From Bradyrhizobium viridifuturi (GTDB lineage: Bacteria > Pseudomonadota > Alphaproteobacteria > Rhizobiales > Xanthobacteraceae): a stretch of DNA of 53,135 nucleotides. Below, one piece after another: positions 9,077-18,514 of this stretch; within the stretch, counting starts at the first letter, position 1, and each line of letters starts with the position of its first letter. A model generated the notes under the pieces. The model saw only the letters and a program-made list of their open reading frames with translations. It was not told the DNA's origin and searched no databases. Made by a program: the position numbers and the translations under genes. The stretch lies in the NCBI RefSeq assembly GCF_001238275.1, contig NZ_LGTB01000055.1:1-53135 (forward strand), read 5' to 3'.

Positions 9077-12000
9077 ATGGGTCCGTCGACGCCATTCATC
9101 CGCCGGCCGGTCGCAACCACGCTGTTGACCTTCGGACTTGCGGCGGCAGGCATCGTGGCGTTCTTCAAGCTGCCGGTGTCGCCGCTGCCGGCGGTGGATT
9201 TCCCGACCATCTCGGTACAGGCGACGCTGCCCGGCGCCAGCCCCGAGGACGTCGCGACCACGGTGGCAAGCCGCTGGAGCGGCATCTCGGCCAGATCGCC
9301 GATGTGAGCGAGATGACCTCGTCGAGCTCGGTCGGGCAGACCCGGATCACGCTGCAGTTCAACCTCAACCGTGACATCGACGGCGCCGCGCGCGACGTGC
9401 AGGCCGCGATCAACGCGGCGCGCGCCGATCTGCCGACCAGCCTGCGCAGCAATCCGACCTACCGCAAGGTCAATCCGGCCGACGCGCCGATCCTGATCCT
9501 GACGCTGACGTCGGATACGCTGACCCGCGGCGACCTCTACGATGCGGCGTCCACGGTGCTGGCGCAGAAGCTGTCGCAGGTCGAGGGCATCGGCCAGGTC
9601 GTGGTGGGCGGCAGCTCGCTGCCCGCCGTCCGCGTCGATCTGACCCCGCAGGCGCTCTACAAATACGGCATCGGCCTGGAGGACGTGCGCGCGGCGCTGT
9701 CGAACGCCAACGCCCACAGCCCCAAGGGCGGCATCGATGTCGGCGACCAGCGCTACCAAGTCTACGCCAACGACCAGGCCAACAAAGCCAACGATTACCG
9801 GTCGCTGATCGTGGCCTACCGCAACGGCGCGCCGGTCCATCTCTCCGACGTCGGCGAGGTGGCCGACGGCGTCGAGAATCTGCGCAACGCCGGGCTTGCC
9901 GATGGCAAGCCGGCCGTGCTGGTCATCCTCTACCGCCAGCCCAATGCCAATATCATCTCGACCGTCGACCTCGTGAAGGCATTGATGCCGCAGCTGAAGG
10001 CCTCGGTGTCGCCGGCGATCGATATCGGCCTTGCGGTCGACCGTTCGACCACGATCCGCACCTCGCTCAGGGATGTCGAGCGCACCCTGATCCTCGCGGT
10101 GCTGCTGGTGGTCTTCGTGGTGTTCGCGTTCCTGCGCAGCGCGCGCGCCACCTTCATCCCGGTGGTCGCGGTCTCGGTGTCGCTGGTCGCGACCTTCGGG
10201 GCGATGTACCTGTTTGGTTACAGCCTCGACAATCTGTCACTGATGGCGCTGACGGTGGCGACCGGGTTCGTGGTCGACGACGCCATCGTGGTGCTGGAGA
10301 ACGTCACCCGCTACATCGAGGAGGGCATGAGCCCGCTCGAGGCGGCCCTGAAGGGCGCCAACGAGGTCGGCTTCACCGTGCTGTCGATGAGCATCTCGCT
10401 GATCGCGGTGTTCATCCCGATCCTGATGATGTCGGGCATCATCGGCCGCCTGTTCCGCGAATTCGCCGTGACGATCTCGATCTCGATCGTGATCTCGCTC
10501 GCAGTCTCGCTGGCGACGACGCCGATGATGTGCGCCGTGCTGCTGCGGCCGGATACCGGTGGTCACGGCAGGCTCTATCAGTTCAGCGAGCGCTTCTTCG
10601 ATGCGATGCTGGGGTTCTATCGACGGACACTGACCGGTGCGCTCGAGCATCCCCTGAGCATCGTGCTGATCTTCTTCGTCACGATCGGCCTGACCGGCTA
10701 TCTCTACGTCGTGATCCCGAAGGGCTTCTTCCCGCAACAGGACACCGGGCGGCTGGTCGGCTCGATCCAGGCCGACCAGAGCGTCTCGTTCCAGCTGATG
10801 CAGCAGAAGCTCGCGCAGTTTGTCGGCATCATCAAGCGCGATCCGGCGGTGGAGACCGTGGTCGGCTTCACCGGCGGCGGGCAGACCAATTCCGGCTTCG
10901 TGTTCGTCTCGCTGCGGCCGCTTGACCAGCGCAAGCTCGGCGCCGACGGCGTGATCGCGCGGCTGCGCCGCGAGATGGCGGTGGTGCCCGGCGCGAGCCT
11001 GTTCCTGCAGGCGGTGCAGGACATCAGGGTCGGGGGCAGGGCGTCGAACGCGCAGTATCAGTACACGCTGCAGGGCTCGACGCTGGAAGAGCTCAATGAC
11101 TGGACGCCGAAGATCGCGGCGGCGCTGCAGCGCGATCCGAACCTCGCCGACGTCAACAGCGACCAGCAGAACAAGGGCCTGGAGTCCGACCTCGTGATCG
11201 ACCGCGACGCCGCGGCCCGGCTCGGCATCACGGTGAGCCAGATCGACAACACCCTCTACGACGCCTTCGGCCAGCGCCAGGTGTCGACGATCTATGTCGC
11301 GCGCAACCAGTATCACGTCATCATGGAGGTCGCGCCGCGCTACTGGCAGAGTCCGGAGACGCTGAAGGACGTCTACATCAGCACCTCGGGCGCATCGGTC
11401 GGCGGATCGCAATCGACCAACGCGGTGGCGGGCACCGTGGTGGCGGCGGGAACCTCGAGCGCGGCGAGTTCTGCCAACGCCCAGGCCGCGCGCAACCAGG
11501 CCACCAATTCGATCGGCTCGACTGGGAAGGGCGCGGCCTCGACCGGATCGGCGGTCTCGACCAACAGCGAGACCATGATCCCCCTTTCGGCGGTGGCGGC
11601 GTTCAGGCAGGGCGCGACGCCGCTGGCGGTCAACCACCAGGGCCTCCTGGTCGCCAACACCATCTCGTTCAACCTGCCGCCCAACGTGTCGCTGAGCACC
11701 GCGGTCGCCAGCATCGAGGCGACCATGAACCGGATCGGCGTTCCGGCGACGATCCGGGGCACCTTCCAGGCTCCGCCAAGGCGTTCCAGGATTCGCTCAA
11801 CAACCAACCGTTCCTGATCCTGGCCGCGATCATCACGATCTACATCGTGCTGGGCGTGCTCTATGAGAGCTACGTTCACCCGCTGACCATCTTGTCCACA
11901 TTGCCCTCCGCAGGTGTGGGCGCCTTGCTGGCGCTGATGGCATTCAAGACCGAGTTCAGTATCATGGCGCTGATCGGCGTCATCCTGCTGATCGGCATTG

Positions 12001-12359
12001 TGAAGAAGAACGCCATCATGATGATCGACTTTGCGCTGGAGGCGGAACGCGGGCGCGGGCTGGAGCCGCTCGAGGCGATCAGGGAGGCCTGCCTGCTGCG
12101 CTTCCGTCCGATCATGATGACGACGATGGCCGCGCTGCTCGGCGCCGTGCCGTTGGCGGTCGGGATGGGCGACGGCGGCGAGTTGCGGCAGCCGCTCGGC
12201 ATCGCCATCGTCGGCGGCCTGATCCTGAGCCAGGTTCTGACGCTCTACACGACGCCCGTGATCTACCTCTATCTCGACCGGTTCCGCCTATGGGCCCTGC
12301 GCGTCCGCCACGGCGGCGCGATGCGGATGCCGGGCTCCTCACTTCAGCCGGGCGAGTAA
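9077..12359 (+). CDS. mdtC: RND multidrug efflux permease, MdtC-like, frame broken at two sites
   Basis: The second RND pump of the operon, about 1094 residues when repaired. It starts at ATG 9077 ('GPSTPFIRRPVATTLLTFGL'), but the frame is lost after 'DVATTVAS', where homology continues one frame over as 'PLERHLGQIADVSEMTSSSS': one C is missing at the CC at 9271-9272. The frame is lost again after 'RGTFQ' and resumes as 'SAKAFQDSLNNQPFLILAA': one G is missing at the GG at 9769+2000, i.e. 11769-11770. Between and after these points all RND hallmarks are present ('GFVVDDAIVVLENVTRYIE', 'VKKNAIMMIDFALEAE'). A Ser/Ala/Thr-rich insert (about 11385-11577) interrupts the second periplasmic domain, absent from the MdtB neighbour. 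The stop (12357-12359) abuts the ATG of the outer-membrane factor. Probably functional with sequence errors, though a real pseudogene cannot be excluded. Confidence 0.85.
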
Positions 12360-13847
12360 ATGCCGACAGGTGCAGCGTTGCGAAGTCTTGAAATCATGCG
12401 AAAGCCGGTCCGATTCCTGCGTGGGGCGGCGTTCGGCGGCCTGAGCCTTGGTCTCGGCCTCGGCCTGTCCGGCTGCATCCCCGGGGCGGAGAAGCCCGAG
12501 CTCAGCCTCGAAGTGCCGGCGACCTATCGCGCCGCCGCCAAGGGCGACGCCGACGCCGCCGTTCCGGCGCTCGCCTGGTGGCGCGGCTTCCGCTCGCCCG
12601 AACTGACCGGGCTGATGGAGTCAGCGCAGCTCTACAATCTCGATATCGCGGTGGCGATCGCCCAAATCGTGCAGGCCGACGCGCAGGTCGGCGTGTCCGG
12701 CGCCGCGCTGCTGCCGTCCCTCTCCGGATCGGCGAATGCCGAGCGTCAGAAGGTGGCGACGGGATCGAGTTCGTTGCTCGGCGGCAGCAGCGGGACATTC
12801 TCGCAGTACAGCCTGGGACTGAGCGCAAGCTATATCGTGGACTTCTGGGGCAAGAACCGTGCGACGCTGGCGGCGTCGGAGGAGAGCGCCACCAGCGCCC
12901 GCTACAATCGCGAGGTGGTCGCGCTGAGCACGATGGCGACGGTTGCCAACACCTATTTCCAGGTGCTGGCGGCGCAGGACCAGATCAGGGTCACAAGGCG
13001 CAATCTGGCGGCGGCCGAGCGTATCCTCGCGCTGATCAAATCGCAGTTCGCCGGCGGCACCGCCTCGCAGCTCGATCTGTCGCAGCAGGAGGCACTGGTC
13101 GCGACGCAGCGCGCGGCGATCCCGCCGCTCGAGGTGACGGTCGGGCAGAACATGGCCGCGCTTGCCCTGCTGGTGGCGCGCGCGCCGGCCGATTTCCAGG
13201 TGCGCGGCGGCTCCACGACGCAGATCGCGGTGCCGCGCGTGACGCCCGGGATGCCGTCGGAATTGCTCTACCAGCGGCCCGACATTCGCCAGGCCGAGGC
13301 GCAACTGGCGTCCTCCAATTTCAGCGTCGATGCGGCGCGCGCGGCGTTCTTCCCTCAGATCCAGCTCACCGGCACCACGGGCTTCCAGAGCGCGGCGCTG
13401 GCCTCGCTGTTCGCGCCGGGCGCCTGGTACTACACGCTGGCCGCCGGGCTGACCCAGCCGCTGTTCGACGGCTTCCTGCTGGAGAGCCAGCTCAAGCTCG
13501 CCAAGGGCCAGCAATTGCAGAACCTGCAGGCCTATCGCAAGGCGGTGCTGTCGGCCTTTGCCGATGTCGAGAAGGCGCTGATCGCCCTGCAGAAGTATAC
13601 GCTGCAGGAGCGCTTGCAGTCCGACGTGGTGGCTAGCTCGCGCAAGGCGTTCGAGGTCGCCGAGACGCAGCTGCGCGGCGGCACGGTCAACCTCATCACG
13701 GTGCTGCAGGCGCAGCAGACGCTGTTCACGGCCGAAAACAATCTGGTCACGGTGCGGCTCAACAAGCTCTTGGCGGCGAGTAGCCTGTTCCAGGCGCTCG
13801 GCGGCGGCTGGACGCCGGCCGGCACGCTTGCGGCAGCAGTGCAGTGA
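12360..13847 (+). CDS. outer-membrane factor of the RND pump (TolC/OprM, NodT-type lipoprotein)
   Basis: A 495-residue outer-membrane channel component. An internal ATG at 12396 ('RKPVRFLRGAAFGG') gives a cleaner lipoprotein signal with lipobox LSGC about 27 residues in; the ATG at 12360 directly abuts the mdtC stop, so either could be used. Two OEP repeats are visible: 'LMESAQLYNLDIAVAIAQI ' with 'GLSASYIVDFWGKNRATLAA' in the first half, and 'LLYQRPDIRQAEAQLASSNF' followed by 'AAFFPQIQLTGTTGF' and 'GLTQPLFDGFLLESQLKLAK' in the second. The tail has 'EVAETQLRGGTVNLITVLQA'. This pattern is the NodT/OprM subfamily of RND outer-membrane factors. Being last of the four pump genes makes the operon a self-contained tripartite exporter. 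Confidence 0.92.
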   Translation: MPTGAALRSLEIMRKPVRFLRGAAFGGLSLGLGLGLSGCIPGAEKPELSLEVPATYRAAAKGDADAAVPALAWWRGFRSPELTGLMESAQLYNLDIAVAIAQIVQADAQVGVSGAALLPSLSGSANAERQKVATGSSSLLGGSSGTFSQYSLGLSASYIVDFWGKNRATLAASEESATSARYNREVVALSTMATVANTYFQVLAAQDQIRVTRRNLAAAERILALIKSQFAGGTASQLDLSQQEALVATQRAAIPPLEVTVGQNMAALALLVARAPADFQVRGGSTTQIAVPRVTPGMPSELLYQRPDIRQAEAQLASSNFSVDAARAAFFPQIQLTGTTGFQSAALASLFAPGAWYYTLAAGLTQPLFDGFLLESQLKLAKGQQLQNLQAYRKAVLSAFADVEKALIALQKYTLQERLQSDVVASSRKAFEVAETQLRGGTVNLITVLQAQQTLFTAENNLVTVRLNKLLAASSLFQALGGGWTPAGTLAAAVQ

Positions 13848-13852
13848 GGTCG

Positions 13853-14167
13853 ATGATGCAGCGGTTCGCCACACTCTTCGTCGTTGCCCTTGTCGTCGCG
13901 CTGGGAGCGCCGGTCGGCATGGCCCGGGCGCAGCAGCGGCCGCCCAACAGCGTTCCGCTCGCCTTCGGCATGAACGCCGACCAGGCCAGCCAGTCGCTCG
14001 GCGTGCCTTTGAACTATTTGCGCGGCACACCGGGCAATGAACTGTTCGTCGCGCTGCCCAATGTCAGGGGCAGCGTGCTGTCGCGGCGCAGCGACGGGCT
14101 CTATCTGCAATTCGGCAAGGGCCGCCTGATCGCCTGGAAGGGCGACTGGGGGACCACTCCGCCATGA
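13853..14167 (+). CDS. small exported protein, unknown function
   Basis: About 104 residues starting at ATG 13853, preceded by GTGAGG as a ribosome-binding site; the GTG at 13844 inside the upstream stop is a weaker alternative. The N-terminus 'RFATLFVVALVVALGAPVG' followed by 'ARAQQ' is a clear Sec signal peptide with an A-x-A cleavage site. The mature part, about 75 residues, contains 'GMNADQASQSLGVPLNYLRG', which resembles the start of a small PepSY/SmpA-like domain, and ends 'GRLIAWKGDWG'. I do not recognise a family with confidence. It sits 5 bp after the outer-membrane factor and overlaps the next gene by ATGA, so it is probably co-transcribed with the pump. Confidence 0.65.
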   Translation: MMQRFATLFVVALVVALGAPVGMARAQQRPPNSVPLAFGMNADQASQSLGVPLNYLRGTPGNELFVALPNVRGSVLSRRSDGLYLQFGKGRLIAWKGDWGTTPP

Positions 14168-14505
14168 GGATCTCCGCCATGATCGCCAGCAGAGCATTGA
14201 TCGCCTGCGCTGCCGTCGCGCTCGGCACGGCTGCCGTATCGGCTCAGGACCGGCCGCTGCGCTACGGCAGCACCGGCGGCGCGTATTTCGACGGCAGGAA
14301 TGACGACCGCGATTTCCGCAGCAACGGCTCGTTCCCAGGCAGCTTCGCCGCCGATCCCTTCAGCGCGGGCTTCGGCGCGGCAGGTCTGTTCGGCTCGACG
14401 CCATATCACTCGGCGCGGCCGTATCCGTCGCAGGTGATCTTCGGTGCACCGTGCCGGGATTGCCGCCCGCATCATCAGCGGCGACTGCGCGATCGGCCCG
14501 ATTGA
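14164..14505 (+). CDS. small exported protein, unknown function
   Basis: A 113-residue protein whose ATG overlaps the previous stop (ATGA). Residues 1-26 ('ASRALIACAAVALGTAAVSA') form a signal peptide cleaved after VSA. The mature part is rich in Gly, Phe, Arg and Asp, with no recognised domain; near the end a 'CRDC' pair followed by 'RPHHQRR' could bind a metal, which is speculation. It is the last gene of the efflux operon on this strand and converges with the following minus-strand gene (24-bp gap). The function is unknown; the position suggests an envelope role accompanying the pump. Confidence 0.55.
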   Translation: MRISAMIASRALIACAAVALGTAAVSAQDRPLRYGSTGGAYFDGRNDDRDFRSNGSFPGSFAADPFSAGFGAAGLFGSTPYHSARPYPSQVIFGAPCRDCRPHHQRRLRDRPD

Positions 14506-14529
14506 GATGCTCGGGAAGGGCCTGCGCCG

Positions 14530-15207
14530 TTAGCCCTTGCGCAGGAGATCTTCGATGATGCGCGGCTTCATCCAGCCGGCCTTGTCGATAATCTCACGGC
14601 GCAGGGTGTCCCTTTCCATCTCATAGTGCTCGTGCGCGACGTCGCGGCCGCCACCGGCGGGGATTCCGAACGTCTTGAGCAGCGTGTCGTGCTGCGCCTT
14701 CCACCCGATCACATGCTCGGTCATGGCTTGCGTCACCGCCGGGAGAAAGCCCGGATGGCCGGCCAGGCCGCATGCCTCCGTGGTCTGCGGATCGCCCGCC
14801 AGCATCATCACGTTCCACTCGTCGAAGCCGATCAGACCCATCTGCGCGTAGAGAAACGCGCCGTGCGGCCCGTCCCAGATCTTCTGATCGATGACCAGGA
14901 ACGGTACCGCTTGGCAATGGCCGTGGCGCGCCGTCATGTCGCGGTTGAAGGCATCGGTGCGCTGCTGCAGCCGCTGGTTGGCCGCAGCGAACACGGCAAG
15001 GCGATTGTCGGCGGTCGGCGCAATGCCGCGTTCGTCATCCGGCGCGAAACCCGCGTCGCGCAGCATCGAGCCGATCCTCGGATCATCCCACTGCTTCTTG
15101 TGAAAAGTGGGGGCTGCGCCATCGGCATCGGGAGCCGCACGCACGGCCTCCTTGAGCTCGCTCAAGGTCTCCTGCTTCTTTCCGAAAACCACCCTGCGCC
15201 CGAACAT
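14530..15207 (-). CDS. hypothetical protein, 225 residues
   Basis: I do not recognise this family. The protein is soluble in appearance: no signal peptide and no long hydrophobic segment. It has a charged N-terminus, a central part with 'AVPFLVIDQKIWDGPHGAFL' and 'GLIGFDEWNVMMLAGD', and a His/Glu-rich C-terminal region ('DVAHEHYEMERDTLRREI') that is probably helical. Codon use is like the neighbours and the frame is uninterrupted, so it is very likely a real gene. It lies downstream of, and on the same strand as, the two-component module, separated by 154 bp; no functional link is visible. Confidence 0.6.
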   Translation of the reverse strand: MFGRRVVFGKKQETLSELKEAVRAAPDADGAAPTFHKKQWDDPRIGSMLRDAGFAPDDERGIAPTADNRLAVFAAANQRLQQRTDAFNRDMTARHGHCQAVPFLVIDQKIWDGPHGAFLYAQMGLIGFDEWNVMMLAGDPQTTEACGLAGHPGFLPAVTQAMTEHVIGWKAQHDTLLKTFGIPAGGGRDVAHEHYEMERDTLRREIIDKAGWMKPRIIEDLLRKG

Positions 15208-15361
15208 CGCGTGCCGATCCTGCCAAGCTGGGCGAAAAGCATGGCGAACAAAGCCCAGATTTGTCTTAACCGGTCAGAGCAGCCGGCTGCGATTGAACAA
15301 CAGGGTGACGCGCGCGTTAAGGCCACCGCGAAAAGTCGATCAATCCGCCCGCGGCCGCAGC

Positions 15362-16453
15362 CTAACTGGCTGCGGCGCTTGTCGACTTCACCGGCGCCGG
15401 GCTGACGCGCGCGAACCGCACCACGAAGCGGGTGCCGTTGTGGGTGGGGTCGCGCTCGACGCTGGCATCGAGCTTGGCGGCCATCGCCGCGACGATGCGC
15501 TGGCCCATGCCGGTGCCGCGCGGATCGGCCTTGTCGGAGAACCCCACGCCTTCATCGCTGATCGCAAGCTGGAGGTCGTCTCCCTGCGGCTTGAGCTCGA
15601 CATGGATCGGCCCGGCGCCATCGGGATAGGCGTACTTCACCGCGTTCATCACCAGCTCGTTGACGATGATGCCGATCGCGACGGCGCGGTCGGGATCGAT
15701 CTCGACCGGCTCGGCCTTCAGCGTCAGCCGCGACATCTTGTTGCCTTCGGCCGATCGCCTGAGGTCCTCGAGCAGCGCCTCGAGATACTGGTTCAGCATC
15801 ACGGTCTTGAAATCGTGCGAGGTATAGAGCCGGCGGTGCACCTGCGCGACGGCGGCGACGCGGCCCATGGCGTTGGTGAGCGCCGCCTTGACGTCCTGCT
15901 GGCTCGCGGAATTGGCCTGCAGATGCAGCAGCGATGCGATGATCTGCAACGAGTTGCCGACGCGATGGTTGACCTCGCGCAGCAGCACCTCGCGCTCGGC
16001 GGCGAGCGCGGCGTAGCGGTCGCGGGAGGCGTGCACCTCGGCCTCGGCTTCGTCGCGCGCTTTCTGGATCTCCGCCCGCCGCACCGCGCCATTCACCGCG
16101 ACCTGGAGCAGGGGGATGAACTCGCCCCTGACATCCTTGACCAGATAGTCGGCTGCGCCGGCCTTCAGCGCGGTGACCGCAATCGCCGAGTCCTGCGAGG
16201 CGGTAACGAACACCACCGGAGGGGCGTCGGGTATCTTGAGGATCCGCTCCAGCGTCTCCAGCCCGTCTAGGCCGGGCATGTACTGGTCGAGCGCGATGAC
16301 GTCGATGCCGCCCTGGGCGAGCCGGTCGAGGCCTTCCTGACCGCTCGCGGCGTGCACGACCTTGTAGCCGGCGCGCGTTAGGCCGCGTTCGACCAGGCGC
16401 GCCAGCGTCGCATCGTCGTCGATATAGAGCAGTGTCGGCGTTGCGCTGGTCAT
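15362..16453 (-). CDS. response regulator receiver fused to HisKA_2-type histidine kinase
   Basis: A 363-residue cytoplasmic hybrid in the order receiver-kinase. The receiver domain (about residues 7-120) has the acidic pair in 'YIDDD', phospho-acceptor D56 in 'VIALDQYMPGLDG' and the conserved Lys in 'YLVKD'. A coiled linker (about 125-155) leads to a HisKA_2 dimerisation domain with phospho-accepting H163 in 'LLREVNHRVGNSLQIIASLL', then a HATPase domain with 'IGIIVNELVMNAVKYAY' (N box) and 'DEGVGFSDK' / 'GTGMGQRI' (G boxes). This kinase type is common in alphaproteobacterial stress and light signalling. The ATG at 16453 overlaps the stop of the receiver gene (ATGA). Its probable place is downstream in a relay from the CHASE3 kinase, via the single-domain receiver or its own receiver. 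Confidence 0.88.
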   Translation of the reverse strand: MTSATPTLLYIDDDATLARLVERGLTRAGYKVVHAASGQEGLDRLAQGGIDVIALDQYMPGLDGLETLERILKIPDAPPVVFVTASQDSAIAVTALKAGAADYLVKDVRGEFIPLLQVAVNGAVRRAEIQKARDEAEAEVHASRDRYAALAAEREVLLREVNHRVGNSLQIIASLLHLQANSASQQDVKAALTNAMGRVAAVAQVHRRLYTSHDFKTVMLNQYLEALLEDLRRSAEGNKMSRLTLKAEPVEIDPDRAVAIGIIVNELVMNAVKYAYPDGAGPIHVELKPQGDDLQLAISDEGVGFSDKADPRGTGMGQRIVAAMAAKLDASVERDPTHNGTRFVVRFARVSPAPVKSTSAAAS

Positions 16454-16890
16454 GCGGAGGCTGGCGGCACCTGAATCACGGAAAAGAACAGGCCAAGCTG
16501 GCGAATGGCGTTGGCGAAGCTTTCGTAGTTCACCGGCTTGGTGATGTAGACGTTGCAACCGAGTTCGTAGCAACGCTTGATCTCCTGGGAGTCATCCGTC
16601 GTGGTCAGCACGACCACCGGCGTCGACTTGAGATACTTGTTCTCCTTGACCCGCTTCAGAATGTCGATGCCGGTCATGTCAGGCAGATTGAGATCAAGCA
16701 GGATGAGCAGGGCCTTGTTCTTGCGCTCGACCGCGCTGCCATCCTTGCCGAACAGGTAGTTCACGGCCTCTGTACCGTTGGTGAACGGGATGATCTCATT
16801 GTTGACACCTGAGCGCCGGATATTCCTCTCAATCAGGCGGGCATGGCCCTCGTCGTCCTCGATCATGATGATGGTGACTGGATCGCTCAT
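16450..16890 (-). CDS. single-domain response regulator, Rcp1/CheY-like
   Basis: A 146-residue stand-alone receiver without an output domain. The acidic pocket is 'MIEDDEGHARLIERN' (E11, D12, D13), phospho-acceptor D66 lies in 'LLILLDLNLPDMTGIDIL', followed by the conserved Thr in 'VVVLTTTDD' and the Lys in 'VYITKPV'. The spacing and the 'LLDLNLPDMTG' motif are those of receivers paired with phytochrome-like or CHASE3 kinases. The start at ATG 16890 is chosen because it overlaps the kinase stop (ATGA). It most likely shuttles phosphate between the upstream kinase and the downstream receiver-kinase. Confidence 0.9.
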   Translation of the reverse strand: MSDPVTIIMIEDDEGHARLIERNIRRSGVNNEIIPFTNGTEAVNYLFGKDGSAVERKNKALLILLDLNLPDMTGIDILKRVKENKYLKSTPVVVLTTTDDSQEIKRCYELGCNVYITKPVNYESFANAIRQLGLFFSVIQVPPASA

Positions 16891-18415
16891 GATGCTTTTT
16901 CCCGGTTCTTGCCTGACCATTTGATAGGCAGCGTGATCGTGAACGTGCTGCCGTTGTGAAGTTCCGATGCTACCGACATGGTGCCGCCCAGTCTGCGCAC
17001 AAGTGCGCGGACATGGGCAAGCCCGATGCCCTGACCGGGCTTGTCCTGGGTTCCGGCGCGGCGGAACAAATCGAAGATGCGCTGATGGTCCTTCGGATCA
17101 ATGCCGCGGCCATTGTCCGTAACCTCGAAGATCGCAAAGCCGAGCTTGGTGCGGCCCTCGATCACGATCTCGCCGGGGACGCCGTCCTTGAGGTATTTGA
17201 GCGCATTGTCGATCAGGTTGGAGAATATCTGCTCCAGCGCGAGGCGGTCGCTGACGATATTCGGCAACGCGCCGATCTGGACGGCCGCGTTGGCCTCGGC
17301 CGCCTGGTGCGCGACCGTTTTGACGATGCCCTCGATCAGCTCGCGGAGATCGATCCGCTCCGGCTTGAACTCGCGGCGGCCCTCGCGGGTAAGATTGAGG
17401 ATCGCGCTGATCAGGCGGTCCATCTTGGCGATCGACGACTTGATGAAGCCGAGCGATTCGTTGAAATCGTCGGATAGCTGCCTGTCGGGGCCTTCGAGCT
17501 CGGGCTCGGCCACGTCGGTCGCATCTTCCGGCATCGCCGCGCCAGCGACGCGCTGCGATTGAGCGTTGCGATGCGCTTGAAGATGGTGCCGCGCAATTCC
17601 TCCAGCTCGCTGGTGAAGCCCATGATGTTGACCAGCGGAGAGCGCAGGTCGTGGCTGACGATATAGGCGAAACGCTGGATTTCCTCGTTGGCCTCGCGCA
17701 GGTCGGAGGTCCGCTCGTCAACGATGGTTTCGAGATTGACGTTGCTGTCGCGCAGCCTGGCTTCGGCCTCGTCGCGTGCCTTTGACGATTGCCGCAGCAG
17801 CATCACCGACAGGGCGGCGAGCGCCAGCACCATGCAGGAGCCGGCGATGGTGACCGAGGAGGCCAGCACCTGGGTCCGGTCCGCGGTCGCGGTGCGCGCT
17901 GCCAGCAGGCGATCCTCCTCGGCGCGCATGTCGCGGCCGATCCGGGTGATCGCCTCCACCGCATCGGTCGAGGTGCCCTTGCGCAGGACGTCGATGCTGG
18001 TCACGGCGTCGTTGTTTCTGACGCGCTCGATGCTGAGGGCGAACTCGGCGAGCCGTTGTTCGACCGCGGCCTTGAGCTTCGCGGCATTGGCGACCTGCAC
18101 CGGATTATCGACGGTCGTCAACTGAAGATGGCTGAGCGCGGCCGGGAGTCCCGCCGCGGCCGACTGGTACTCGGTCAGGTACTGTGGTGCCGATGTCAGC
18201 AGATAAGCCCTGGTCGCGCTTTCGGCGCGCCGGATATCCAGCAGCAGGTTGGCAACCTGGCTCTCGACCTCCACGGTGTGGACGACCCAGGCGTTATCCT
18301 CGCGCGCCTTGTTGACCAGCAGGACGGACGCCACGCTGATCGCGACCAGCACGAAAAATCCCGCCGACAGCAGGAGGATTTGCAACGTGGATCGGCGTCG
18401 TGAAACTGGCGTCAC
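16887..18415 (-). CDS. CHASE3 sensor histidine kinase, frame broken in the linker
   Basis: A membrane sensor kinase of about 509 residues when repaired. TM1 ('ILLLSAGFFVLVAISVASVL') is followed by a periplasmic CHASE3 domain (about 40-180, 'RRAESATRAYLLT'), TM2 ('SCMVLALAALSVMLL') and a coiled coil. The HisKA H-box is 'FAYIVSHDLRSPLVNIMGF'. The frame then runs out after 'GTIFKRIATL'; from about 'AQSQRVAGAAMPEDATDVAE' the kinase continues one frame over, with the second HisKA helix region ('KMDRLISAILNLTREGRREF') and HATPase motifs 'QIFSNLIDNALKYL', 'DNGRGIDPKD' and 'GQGIGLAHVRALVRRLGG'. One base lost in the short G/C runs at about 17535-17575 explains the break. It heads an operon with the receiver and the receiver-kinase genes. 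The stimulus is unknown. Confidence 0.85.
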
Positions 18416-18514
18416 GACGGTCTCTTTGCGGGATTGGGATTCAATGCGTCCCCGTGGAAAGCCAATAACCCTTTAATACGCTTGAACAGGGCTCGGGTTC
18501 CACGGAGTTCCGAA

